Notes: generated by a model not told the origin, from the sequence alone. 8,224 bases of DNA from CAVPGH01 sp046726955 (GCA_046726955.1 JBKPBQ010000115.1:1-8224); one strand, 5' to 3'; positions 1 to 6,749 are shown, counted from the stretch's first letter. Numbers and translations are program-made.

Positions 1-269
1 GAGGGATCCGGGCGAGCCTCGGCCGCGCGGACTGGGCTGGCGAGCTCAAGCTCAACACCGTCAACGGAGGCATCCGGCTGGAGCTCCCCGAAGGAACCAA
101 CGTGGACGTGAAGGCCGAGACGGTGAACGGCAGCATCTCCACCGACTTCCCGCTGACGGTCATGGGCAAGTTCAACCGCCGGCACCTCGCCGGTCAGATC
201 GGCAGCGGCGGGCGCGAGCTCGAGCTCAACACCGTCAACGGCAGCATCGACATCAAGAAGAAGCTCTAG
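1..269 (+). CDS. C-terminal fragment of a DUF4097-like beta-strand-repeat protein
   Basis: This is the end of a gene that starts before the window. The frame is open from the first full codon at position 3 to the TAG at 267-269, giving 88 residues. The translation carries three spaced copies of a TVNG motif: LNTVNGGI, AETVNGSI and LNTVNGSI. Each lies in alternating hydrophobic/polar strands (for example LKLNTVNGGIRLEL and a terminal SIDIKKKL). This is the pattern of DUF4097-type proteins, whose repeated short strands stack into an adhesin-like beta-helix or sheet. Such proteins are usually exported or envelope-associated, but the N-terminus that would show a signal peptide is outside the window. 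No catalytic residues are visible and the family has no firm biochemical function. The gene ends inside the last codons of the convergent kinase gene. Family assignment is by motif pattern only. Confidence 0.75.
   Translation, partial: GIRASLGRADWAGELKLNTVNGGIRLELPEGTNVDVKAETVNGSISTDFPLTVMGKFNRRHLAGQIGSGGRELELNTVNGSIDIKKKL
42..74 (+). repeat. Intragenic repeat, copy 1 of a TVNG strand unit
   Basis: This 33-bp stretch matches 216-248 at 30 of 33 positions. The spacing is 174 bp, exactly 58 codons, so the repeat is in frame. It encodes E-L-K-L-N-T-V-N-G-G-I. The similarity is at nucleotide level, which suggests recent duplication or gene conversion between beta-strand units of the DUF4097-like protein. 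Confidence 0.7.
216..248 (+). repeat. Intragenic repeat, copy 2 of a TVNG strand unit
   Basis: This is the second copy of the 33-bp unit seen at 42-74, with three mismatches. It encodes E-L-E-L-N-T-V-N-G-S-I near the C-terminus of the DUF4097-like protein. A more diverged TVNGSI unit lies between the two copies at about 121-140. Confidence 0.7.
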
Positions 270-2653
270 CCTCCAGCCAGCCCGAGCAGGCGGTCGCCGC
301 CCGCCTCGCGGAAGGCGGCGAGGGCTGCGGCCCGGCCCTCTTCCGCGCGGCGCACGAGGGCGGCGAAGCGCGGCTCCGCGCGCAGCGGCTCGAGTAACGG
401 GTCGCGGACGAAGGCGGAGGCCACGAAGAAGCCCGTCCCCACGGCCCGCTCCAGGATGTCGAGGGCGCGGGCGGGCCGTCCCAGCTGGGCCAGCCCCGCC
501 GCGATCCCGTAGAACGCCTCGGGGTCGCTGTGCAGCCCCACGCACGCCTCGAAAGACCGGACGGCGTCCTCCTCGCGACCGTCCAGCCAGGCGCGAAAGC
601 TCTCCGCGACCTGGCGGAAGACGGCGGGCAGCGGCCTCTCGATGCTCAAGGCCCGCGCCTCGCCCATCCGCCTCTGGCCGATCAGGGCCAGCATCTTCGG
701 CTCCACGTCGATCACGGTGTCGCCCTCCTGCAGCAGCCGCTCGTAGTCGCCGAGAAAGTAGAGCGTGAACGCGAGGCTCGTGGGCACGTGCGGATCGAGG
801 CGACGCGCCTCCTCGTGCGCGGCCAGCGAGGCCTCGAGGAGCCCGCAGTAGCGGCAGGCGTGGACGAGCCCGGCGAAGATCTCCGCGTCGTTGCGATCCT
901 CGCGGGCGCGGCCGAGGAGCCGCGTCATCGCCTCCTTCGCGCGGCCGCTCTCCGCCTCGAAGTGCGCGTAGAGCTTGTGGGCGATCGAGAGGTCGGGGTT
1001 GAGGGAGAGCGCCTTGCGGAAGGCCTCCTCCGCGCGGCGGGTGTTCCCTTCACTGTCCTCGATGTACTTCCCCACCAGCCGGTAGGCGCGCCCGAGACGC
1101 GCCCACGCCGGGGCGTAGCCCGAATCCTCGGCGAGGCAGCGCTCGTAGAGGTCGCGCGCCGCCCCCATCTGCGCGTAGTCGCGGCTGAGCTCGTTCGCCC
1201 GCAGGAAGAGCTCGTAGGCCTGGGGCTTCGCGGGCACGTCGCGCTTGCGCACGGCATCGCGGGAGGCGAAGGGAAGGGCGAGCGTCTCCACGATCCTCCG
1301 CGCGAGCTCGTCCTGCAGCTTGAACACGTCGCCCACCGCGGCCTGCACGACGTGCGAGGCCACGAGCGTTCCCGCAGGCGCTTCCACCAGCTGGGCGGTG
1401 GCCCGGACCTGCTCGCCCGCGCGCAGGAGCGTGCCGAGCATCACGAGGTCCACGTCCACCTCGGCCGCGATCGCCTTCAGGTCGGGGGACTCGCCCGTGA
1501 AGCGGCCCGCGGCCGCGCTCGACCGCACCACGAGCAGCTTCAAGCCCGCGAGCGACGTCGAGATCGCGTCCGCGAGGCTCGGACCGAGGAACTCCGTGTC
1601 GGGATCGGGGCGCAGGAGCCGGAAGGGGAGGACGACCAGACGGGTGACGGGCCGCGCCTTGACCTCGGTCTCCCCGGTCGCCGACTGGGGAAGGGCGGCG
1701 AGCTCGCGGGCCATCGCCGCGGCACTCTCGGGCCGGCTCCTCGGGTCCTTGGCGAGCGCCCGTCGGATCACGCGATCGGCGGCGACGACAGCCGACGAGC
1801 CCGTGAGCGCGGGCGGCTGCTCGTGGAGCGTCGCGTAGAGGATCTCGACCATGGTCACCCCGGAGAACGCGGGCCGCCCCGCCAGCATCTCGAAGAGCAC
1901 CGCGCCCACCGCGAAGAGATCGGTCCGGAAGTCGATGCCGCGGCCCTGCACCTGCTCCGGAGCCATGTACCGCGGCGTCCCCACGACCGCCCCCGGCTGC
2001 GTGAGGTCGCTCGACGACGCCTCTGCGGCGGCGGTCAGGCCATCGAGCGGCGCGGTCGAGCGCGCGAGGCCGAAGTCGAGGAGCTTGACGCCGTGCGGGG
2101 TGAGGAAGACGTTCGAGGGCTTGAGGTCGCGGTGGACGAGGCCGCGCGCGTGCAGGGCCTCCAGCGCCGAGAGCATGCCGAGCCCCACGGGCAGGACCTC
2201 GCCGAGCGGCATCGCTCCCCGTTGCAGCCGCTGTTGCAGCGACTCCCCCGCCAGCAGCTCCATCGCGATGAAGAGCCCGCTCGCGTGCTCGCCGATCTCG
2301 TAGACCTGGCAGACGTGCGGGTGGTTCAGCCCGGCGGCGGCGCGCGCCTCGCGCAGGAAGCGCTTCGCGGACTGGTCGTCCGGGCCGCCCTTGACCGTCT
2401 TGATCGCGACCGGGCGCTCCAGTCGGTCGTCGCGGGCCTCGAAGACGACGCCCATGCCGCCCTGCCCGATCTGGCGGACGACGCGGTAGGGCCCGATCCT
2501 CTCCGGAAGCGCGCTCTCGGCGGACGCGCCGCCGCCGCTGCCGTGACCCGTGGCCGTCACCCCGCTCTCCTCCGCGCGCGCTCCCCGCAGGCGGTCGCGC
2601 AGCGCGCGGAAGAGCGAGGCGGGAGAGCGGCGATCCGAGGACCCGCCGCTCAT
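266..2653 (-). CDS. Ser/Thr protein kinase with TolB/FlgO-like domain and TPR repeats
   Basis: This 795-residue Hanks-type kinase phosphorylates Ser/Thr on unknown partners. Residues 1-53 are a polar, low-complexity lead. The kinase domain spans about 54-322: P-loop GQGGMGVV 63-70, VAIK lysine K85, alpha-C glutamate probably E102, catalytic loop HRDLKPSN 174-181 with D176, DFG 193-195, and APE 231-233. All catalytic residues are present, and the Arg before D176 makes it an RD kinase. The activation loop is long and Ser/Thr-rich (199-226), a likely autophosphorylation site. Residues about 337-460 (VVLPF, FLGPSLADAIS, KLQDELARRIV) resemble the TolB-N/FlgO-like module that often sits before TPRs in bacterial kinases and cyclases. 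Residues about 476-740 form TPR-like helical pairs for protein binding. No transmembrane helix is seen, so it is probably cytoplasmic. The start lies 9 nt after the surE stop without a clear Shine-Dalgarno, suggesting coupling to surE. The partner substrate cannot be read from sequence. Confidence 0.93.
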   Translation of the reverse strand: MSGGSSDRRSPASLFRALRDRLRGARAEESGVTATGHGSGGGASAESALPERIGPYRVVRQIGQGGMGVVFEARDDRLERPVAIKTVKGGPDDQSAKRFLREARAAAGLNHPHVCQVYEIGEHASGLFIAMELLAGESLQQRLQRGAMPLGEVLPVGLGMLSALEALHARGLVHRDLKPSNVFLTPHGVKLLDFGLARSTAPLDGLTAAAEASSSDLTQPGAVVGTPRYMAPEQVQGRGIDFRTDLFAVGAVLFEMLAGRPAFSGVTMVEILYATLHEQPPALTGSSAVVAADRVIRRALAKDPRSRPESAAAMARELAALPQSATGETEVKARPVTRLVVLPFRLLRPDPDTEFLGPSLADAISTSLAGLKLLVVRSSAAAGRFTGESPDLKAIAAEVDVDLVMLGTLLRAGEQVRATAQLVEAPAGTLVASHVVQAAVGDVFKLQDELARRIVETLALPFASRDAVRKRDVPAKPQAYELFLRANELSRDYAQMGAARDLYERCLAEDSGYAPAWARLGRAYRLVGKYIEDSEGNTRRAEEAFRKALSLNPDLSIAHKLYAHFEAESGRAKEAMTRLLGRAREDRNDAEIFAGLVHACRYCGLLEASLAAHEEARRLDPHVPTSLAFTLYFLGDYERLLQEGDTVIDVEPKMLALIGQRRMGEARALSIERPLPAVFRQVAESFRAWLDGREEDAVRSFEACVGLHSDPEAFYGIAAGLAQLGRPARALDILERAVGTGFFVASAFVRDPLLEPLRAEPRFAALVRRAEEGRAAALAAFREAGGDRLLGLAGG

Positions 2654-2662
2654 GCGGGCGCG

Positions 2663-3439
2663 TCAGCCACTCTGGCGGGCGAAGCCGTCGACCGGCCACA
2701 TCGCGACGCGGGAGAGCATGTCGTCGTCGGTGAGGTCGAGCTGGAGCGGGGTCACGGAGATCCGCTTCTGGCGCAGCACGACGTTGCAGTCGCTGCCGGG
2801 GATGTCCTCGTGCTGGTACTCGTTGCCGCCGATCCAGTAGTACTTGCGTCCCCGCGGATCCACCTTCTCCACGACCTCGGACCCGTAGGAGTGCTTGCCG
2901 AGGCGCGTGACCGAGTAGCCGTCGGGCTCGCCCCCGGGGACGTTCACGTTCAGGAGCATGCCCGGCAGGAGCTCCTGCGTGACCAGGGCGGCGGAGACGA
3001 GCGAGCGCGCAAAGCGCGCCGCGGGGCCGAAGGCGAAGCCGGAGCGGGTGGCCAGGCTGAAGGCGATCGCGGGGACGCCGAGGATCGACGCCTCCATGGC
3101 CGCCGCCACCGTCCCCGAGTAGGTCACGTCGTCCGCGAGGTTCGGGCCGTGGTTGATGCCGGACACGACGAGCCGGGGCCGGCGGTCGCGGAGGATGTGG
3201 TTGATGCCGATCCACGAGCAGTCGGTGGGAGTGCCGTCCACGGCGTACCAGCGCGGCCGCACCTCGTGCAGGCGGATCGGCCGGTGGATCGAGATCGCGT
3301 GCGAGGACGCGCTCTGCTCGGAGAGCGGCGCCACCACCCAGACCTCTCCCAGCCCCTCCATCGCTGCGGCCAGGGCGTGGATCCCGTCCGACATGTAGCC
3401 GTCGTCGTTCGCGACCAGGATCCTCGGCGTCTCGCTCAT
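2663..3439 (-). CDS. surE: 5'/3'-nucleotidase SurE
   Basis: SurE is a cytoplasmic metal-dependent phosphatase that removes phosphate from nucleoside monophosphates (EC 3.1.3.5), in some species also from short polyphosphate. It is tied to stationary-phase or stress survival. The 258-residue length is normal for the family. The N-terminal NDDG motif (11-14) supplies the two Asp metal ligands D12 and D13. The EQSASSH segment (41-47) supplies the Ser ligand, probably S43, and SGINHGPN (93-100) supplies the Asn ligand, probably N96. Further family features are TYSGTVAAAMEA (106-117), LNVNVP (163-168) and a C-terminal ISVTPLQLDLTDD. The start MSETPRILVANDDG fits the family. No Shine-Dalgarno precedes it, and a -10-like hexamer lies only 9 nt upstream, so the mRNA may be leaderless. 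It is the first gene of a two-gene unit with the kinase. In proteobacteria surE often neighbours pcm, nlpD and rpoS; none of these is seen here. Confidence 0.96.
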   Translation of the reverse strand: MSETPRILVANDDGYMSDGIHALAAAMEGLGEVWVVAPLSEQSASSHAISIHRPIRLHEVRPRWYAVDGTPTDCSWIGINHILRDRRPRLVVSGINHGPNLADDVTYSGTVAAAMEASILGVPAIAFSLATRSGFAFGPAARFARSLVSAALVTQELLPGMLLNVNVPGGEPDGYSVTRLGKHSYGSEVVEKVDPRGRKYYWIGGNEYQHEDIPGSDCNVVLRQKRISVTPLQLDLTDDDMLSRVAMWPVDGFARQSG

Positions 3440-3448
3440 CGTCAGTCG

Positions 3449-3476
3449 ATTCTACGCTCGGTGCCGGGAATGTCTC
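3449..3476 (-). promoter_or_regulatory. Candidate sigma-70-type promoter for surE-kinase unit
   Basis: On the minus strand a -35-like GAGACA (3476-3471; 4 of 6 to TTGACA) is followed after 16 nt by a -10-like TAGAAT (3454-3449; 5 of 6 to TATAAT). The TAGAAT is one of the few AT-rich spots in a very GC-rich stretch. Transcription would start about 3439-3443, at or a few bases before the surE ATG, so little or no leader is expected. The same 119-bp gap must also hold the phosphoketolase promoter. The call rests on sequence match alone. Confidence 0.45.
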
Positions 3477-3558
3477 ACGCCGCGTCTCTTCGCTCTGCTA
3501 GGCTCACGGCACGAAGAAGATCGACAAGCCCGCCCCCAAGACCGACCTCCTCCGCCGG

Positions 3559-5895
3559 ATGGACGCGTGGTGGCGCGCGGCGAACTACCTCTCGGTGGGC
3601 CAGATCTACCTCCTCGACAACCCGCTGCTCAGAAAGCCCCTCACGATCGACCACGTGAAGCCGCGCCTCCTCGGCCACTGGGGAACGACGCCCGGGCTCA
3701 ACTTCGTCTACGTGCACTTGAACCGCGTCATCAAGGACCAGGACCTCGACGTGATCTACATCGCCGGTCCCGGCCACGGCGGCCCCGGGCTCGTGGCCAA
3801 CACCTACCTCGAGGGGACCTACAGCGAGGTCTATCCCGACGTCTCGCGCGACGAGGAAGGGATGCGGCGGCTCTTCAAGCAGTTCTCCTTCCCCGGCGGG
3901 ATCCCGAGCCACGTCGCTCCCGAGACGCCCGGCTCCATCCACGAGGGCGGCGAGCTCGGCTACGCGCTCGCCCACGCCTACGGAGCCGCCTTCGACAACC
4001 CCGATCTCGTCGTCGCCTGTGTCGTGGGCGACGGCGAGGCGGAGACGGGGCCGCTCGCCACGAGCTGGCACTCCAACAAGTTCCTGAACCCCGCGCGCGA
4101 CGGCGCGGTCCTCCCCATCCTCCACCTGAACGGCTGGAAGATCGCCGGCCCCACCGTCCTCGCCCGCATCCCCCGCGACGAGCAGGAGGCCCTCTTCCGC
4201 GGCTACGGCTACGAGCCGCACTTCGTGGAGGGCGCCGACCCCGACGTGATGCACCCGCTCATGGCGGCAACGCTCGACACCGTGATCGGGGAGATCCGGG
4301 ACATCCAGACGGAGGCGCGCGCGAACGGCTTCAAGAAGCGCCGGCGCTGGCCGATGATCGTGCTGCGCACGCCCAAAGGGTGGACGGGGCCGAAGGAAGT
4401 GGACGGCAAGCCCACGGAGGGCACGTTCCGCTCGCACCAGGTGCCGATGGGCGAGATGCAGGGCCACCCCGCGCACGTGAAGCTCCTGGAGAAGTGGATG
4501 AAGAGCTATCGGCCGGACGAGCTCTTCGACGCGCAGGGCCGCTTCCTCCCCGAGCTCGCCGACCTCGCCCCGCGCGGGACGCGGCGCATGGGGGCGAACC
4601 CGCACGCGAACGGCGGCCTCTTGCTCCGCGACCTCCGGCTTCCGGAGTTCCGCAAGTACGCGGCGAAGGTCACGAGGCCGGGAGCGATCGAGGCGGAGGC
4701 CACGCGCATCCAGGGCCAGTACCTGCGCGACGTGATGAAGATGAACGCGGAGACCCGCAACTTCCGGATCTTCGGCCCCGACGAGACGACCTCCAACCGC
4801 TGGAACGCGGTCTTCGAGGCGAGCGACCGCTGCTCGACCGCGGAGCTCGACCCGCTGGACGAGCACGTCTCACCCGACGGCCGGGTCATGGAAGTCCTGA
4901 GCGAGCACCTCTGCCAGGGCTGGCTCGAAGGTTACCTGCTCACCGGGCGCCACGGCTTCTTCTCGTGCTACGAGGCCTTCATCCACGTCGTGGACTCGAT
5001 GTTCAACCAGCACGCGAAGTGGCTGAAGACCACGAATGGCATCCCCTGGCGCCGGCCTCTCGCCTCGCTCAACTACCTGCTCACGTCGCACGTCTGGAGG
5101 CAGGACCACAACGGCTTCAGTCACCAGGACCCCGGCTTCCTCGACCACGTGGTGAACAAGAAGGCGGAGATCATCCGCATCTACCTTCCCCCCGATGCGA
5201 ACACGCTCCTGTCCGTGACCGACCATTGCCTCCGGAGCCGTCACTACGTGAACGTCATCGTGGCGGGCAAGCAGCCTGCGCCGCAGTGGCTGGACATGGA
5301 TGCCGCGGTCAAGCACTGCACGGCGGGGATCGGCATCTGGGAGTGGGCCTCGAACGACCGCGGCGGCGAGCCCGACGTGGTCATGGCCTGCGCGGGCGAC
5401 GTGCCCACGCTGGAGACGCTGGCCGCCGTGGACCTCCTGCGCCGCTTCTTCCCGGACCTCAAGGTCCGCATGGTGAACGTCGTTGACCTCATGACGCTGC
5501 AGCCCGCCTCCGAGCACCCCCACGGCCTGCCCGACCGCGACTTCGACGTGCTCTTCACGAAGGACAAGCCGATCGTCTTCGCCTTCCACGGCTACCCCTC
5601 GCTCGTGCACCGCCTGACCTACCGCCGCACGAATCACCCGAACCTGCACGTCCGCGGCTACAAGGAGGAGGGGACGACCACGACGCCCTTCGACATGGTG
5701 GTGCTCAACGACCTCGACCGGTTCCACCTCGTGGGCGACGTGATCGACCGCGTGCCGGCGCTGGGCCCGCGCGCCGCCTACACCAAGCAGGCGCTCCGCG
5801 AGAAGCTCATCGAGCACCGCGAGCACATCGGCGAGAGGGGCGAGGACCTGCCCGAGATCCGCGAGTGGAAGTGGCGGGCGGGAAAGGAGCGCTGA
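3559..5895 (+). CDS. xfp: Xylulose-5-phosphate/fructose-6-phosphate phosphoketolase
   Basis: This ThDP- and Mg-dependent cytoplasmic enzyme splits xylulose 5-phosphate (EC 4.1.2.9) and often fructose 6-phosphate (EC 4.1.2.22) with phosphate. The products are acetyl phosphate plus glyceraldehyde 3-phosphate or erythrose 4-phosphate. Counted from the ATG at 3559 it has 778 residues. Family signatures are GHWGTTPGLNF (39-49, H40), GPGHGGP (70-76, H73), GGIPSHVAPETPGSIHEGGE (113-132, H118), the ThDP motif GDGEAETGPLA (157-167), E449 in LSEH, and FSHQDPG (520-526, H522). By alignment from memory these match the Bifidobacterium catalytic residues H64, H97, H142, E479 and H553. The C-terminal EEGTTTTPFDM (703-713) is also typical. 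The ATG has no Shine-Dalgarno and falls inside the conserved (R)-R-M-D-A-W-W-R-A-A-N-Y block. The frame stays open back to a TAG at 3499, with KKIDKPAPKTDLLRR before the Met, so the true start is probably upstream, perhaps ACG 3511 (794 aa). No acetate kinase or phosphotransacetylase gene is adjacent. Confidence 0.97.
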   Translation: MDAWWRAANYLSVGQIYLLDNPLLRKPLTIDHVKPRLLGHWGTTPGLNFVYVHLNRVIKDQDLDVIYIAGPGHGGPGLVANTYLEGTYSEVYPDVSRDEEGMRRLFKQFSFPGGIPSHVAPETPGSIHEGGELGYALAHAYGAAFDNPDLVVACVVGDGEAETGPLATSWHSNKFLNPARDGAVLPILHLNGWKIAGPTVLARIPRDEQEALFRGYGYEPHFVEGADPDVMHPLMAATLDTVIGEIRDIQTEARANGFKKRRRWPMIVLRTPKGWTGPKEVDGKPTEGTFRSHQVPMGEMQGHPAHVKLLEKWMKSYRPDELFDAQGRFLPELADLAPRGTRRMGANPHANGGLLLRDLRLPEFRKYAAKVTRPGAIEAEATRIQGQYLRDVMKMNAETRNFRIFGPDETTSNRWNAVFEASDRCSTAELDPLDEHVSPDGRVMEVLSEHLCQGWLEGYLLTGRHGFFSCYEAFIHVVDSMFNQHAKWLKTTNGIPWRRPLASLNYLLTSHVWRQDHNGFSHQDPGFLDHVVNKKAEIIRIYLPPDANTLLSVTDHCLRSRHYVNVIVAGKQPAPQWLDMDAAVKHCTAGIGIWEWASNDRGGEPDVVMACAGDVPTLETLAAVDLLRRFFPDLKVRMVNVVDLMTLQPASEHPHGLPDRDFDVLFTKDKPIVFAFHGYPSLVHRLTYRRTNHPNLHVRGYKEEGTTTTPFDMVVLNDLDRFHLVGDVIDRVPALGPRAAYTKQALREKLIEHREHIGERGEDLPEIREWKWRAGKER

Positions 5896-5921
5896 TCCGG
5901 ATCCGGTCGCTCCTCTCCCGT
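5878..5921. terminator. Stem-loop between convergent genes, possible bidirectional terminator
   Basis: Positions 5878-5891 pair with 5908-5921 around a 16-nt loop. As plus-strand RNA this gives 12 Watson-Crick pairs, one G-U at the base and one A-C mismatch (5884/5915). As minus-strand RNA the mismatch becomes a U-G wobble, giving 13 continuous pairs. The left arm contains the last phosphoketolase codons and the loop contains its stop. The structure begins about 25 nt after the lipoprotein stop on the other strand. No U-tract follows in either direction, so it may only stabilise 3' ends or act with Rho. The loop contains a tandem ATCCGG-ATCCGG. Confidence 0.5.
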
Positions 5922-5946
5922 ACGCGGTCGGTCGTTTGCGATCGGC

Positions 5947-6699
5947 TCAGCGAGGCTGTGGCTCGGAGTAGAGGAAGTCGTCCATCACGACCAGGTCCTG
6001 CGAGCCGCCGTCGCTCAGGTCCTTGACGCCCGCCCCGATCGGGGCGCGTCCAGAGACGATGCGCACGCGGCTGACCACGGTATCCTGGAAGACGACACCC
6101 AGGAAGGACAAGGGGCTGCCGGCGGACTGCACGGGCGCCTCGAAGAGGCCGAGGCTCCCGCTCGGGCCGAAGAACTCGAGAGTGGCCGAGCCCTGCCGGT
6201 CCACGTCCACGAACACGACTCCGAAGCCGCGCACGACCGCCGGCGTCGTCGTGCCCGGCACCTGGAACTCCGTCTCCATGACCGTGCTGCCCTCGACGGC
6301 GAACGTCTTCTGCGGGCTGAAGAAATTGAACTGGCCGGCGTAGCTCGGATCCACCTCGGCGAGGTTGCGGTCGCTCACCCGGAACGCCGGCCCCGTGAAC
6401 ACCGCCCCGCGCGGCGAGCGCGTGTTGAAGAAGTCGCCCGGCAACGCGTCGTTGTCGGTAAAACCGGCCGGCACGCCGTCCCAGTTGATCTCGCGTCGTC
6501 CCGCGGGCTGCGAGCCCGGCTTCGCCCCGTTCAGCGGTTCGCCGAGAAGGGCGCGGAACTGGGCGACGATGCCGGAGATGTCGCCCGATCCGGTGACGAC
6601 CTGGTGCGGGAGCAGAGGCTCGTCCTTCGAAGAGTTGCAGCCCGCCCCGAGCGCCGCGATGACGAGCGCGGCCACGACTTCGATCCTTCGTGCGTTCAT
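5947..6699 (-). CDS. Secreted lipoprotein of unknown function, beta-rich
   Basis: The 250-residue product starts with MNARR, a hydrophobic stretch (VVAALVIAALGA) and a lipobox LGAGC with Cys at 21. It is therefore predicted to be exported by Sec and lipidated by Lgt/LspA. The +2 residue is Asn, so retention by an inner-membrane Asp signal is not indicated. After a short linker come GRREINWDGVP (67-77), DFFNTRSPRGAVFTGPAFRV (89-108), a central beta-rich part (GFGVVFVDVD 158-167, ATLEFFGPSGSLG 172-184) and a terminal DLVVMDDFLYSEP (235-247). The alternating strands and conserved aromatic/Asp clusters suggest a jelly-roll or carbohydrate-binding-like fold. I recall similar conserved hypothetical secreted proteins but no assigned function. 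The frame also opens at a GTG at 6714 (255 aa). I prefer ATG 6699 because AGGA (6711-6708) lies 8 nt upstream and the signal peptide is then of usual form. The gene is preceded by a sigma-54-type promoter. Confidence 0.85.
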   Translation of the reverse strand: MNARRIEVVAALVIAALGAGCNSSKDEPLLPHQVVTGSGDISGIVAQFRALLGEPLNGAKPGSQPAGRREINWDGVPAGFTDNDALPGDFFNTRSPRGAVFTGPAFRVSDRNLAEVDPSYAGQFNFFSPQKTFAVEGSTVMETEFQVPGTTTPAVVRGFGVVFVDVDRQGSATLEFFGPSGSLGLFEAPVQSAGSPLSFLGVVFQDTVVSRVRIVSGRAPIGAGVKDLSDGGSQDLVVMDDFLYSEPQPR

Positions 6700-6707
6700 G
6701 GATTCCA

Positions 6708-6711
6708 TCCT
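6708..6711 (-). promoter_or_regulatory. Ribosome binding site deciding the lipoprotein start
   Basis: AGGA on the minus strand sits 8 nt before the ATG at 6699. It lies inside the codons that a GTG start at 6714 would translate. This supports the ATG as the true start and shortens the product to 250 residues. Confidence 0.6.
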
Positions 6712-6735
6712 CACGCCCCCGCGGCCCGAGGGAGG

Positions 6736-6749
6736 GCAAGCCGCGTGCC
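6736..6749 (-). promoter_or_regulatory. Sigma-54 (-24/-12) promoter of the lipoprotein gene
   Basis: The minus strand reads GGCAC-GCGGC-TTGC (6749 to 6736). This matches the invariant core of the RpoN consensus TGGCAC-N5-TTGCW, with GG and GC exactly 10 nt apart. The outermost consensus bases differ (C for T before GG; C for A/T after TTGC). The predicted transcription start is about 6724, leaving a leader of about 25 nt that includes the AGGA site. A sigma-54 activator gene ends 110 bp upstream on the same strand, which strengthens the call. Confidence 0.6.

Noticed and set aside
1050..3215. A 721-codon minus-strand frame overlapping surE and the kinase
   Set aside because: It is a frame shadow: low-complexity Arg/Pro/Ala/Gly sequence crossing the boundary between two well-supported genes in another frame.
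530..3658. A 1042-codon open frame on the plus strand
   Set aside because: It lies antisense to the kinase and surE genes, both of which have intact family motifs. Its product is Arg/Gly/Glu/Leu/His-rich without domains, as expected from GC-biased codons read on the opposite strand.
3475..5826. Two long minus-strand frames (463 and 318 codons) opposite the phosphoketolase
   Set aside because: They are Val/Glu/Arg/His-rich antisense shadows of a highly conserved enzyme gene. They have no domain and no start context.
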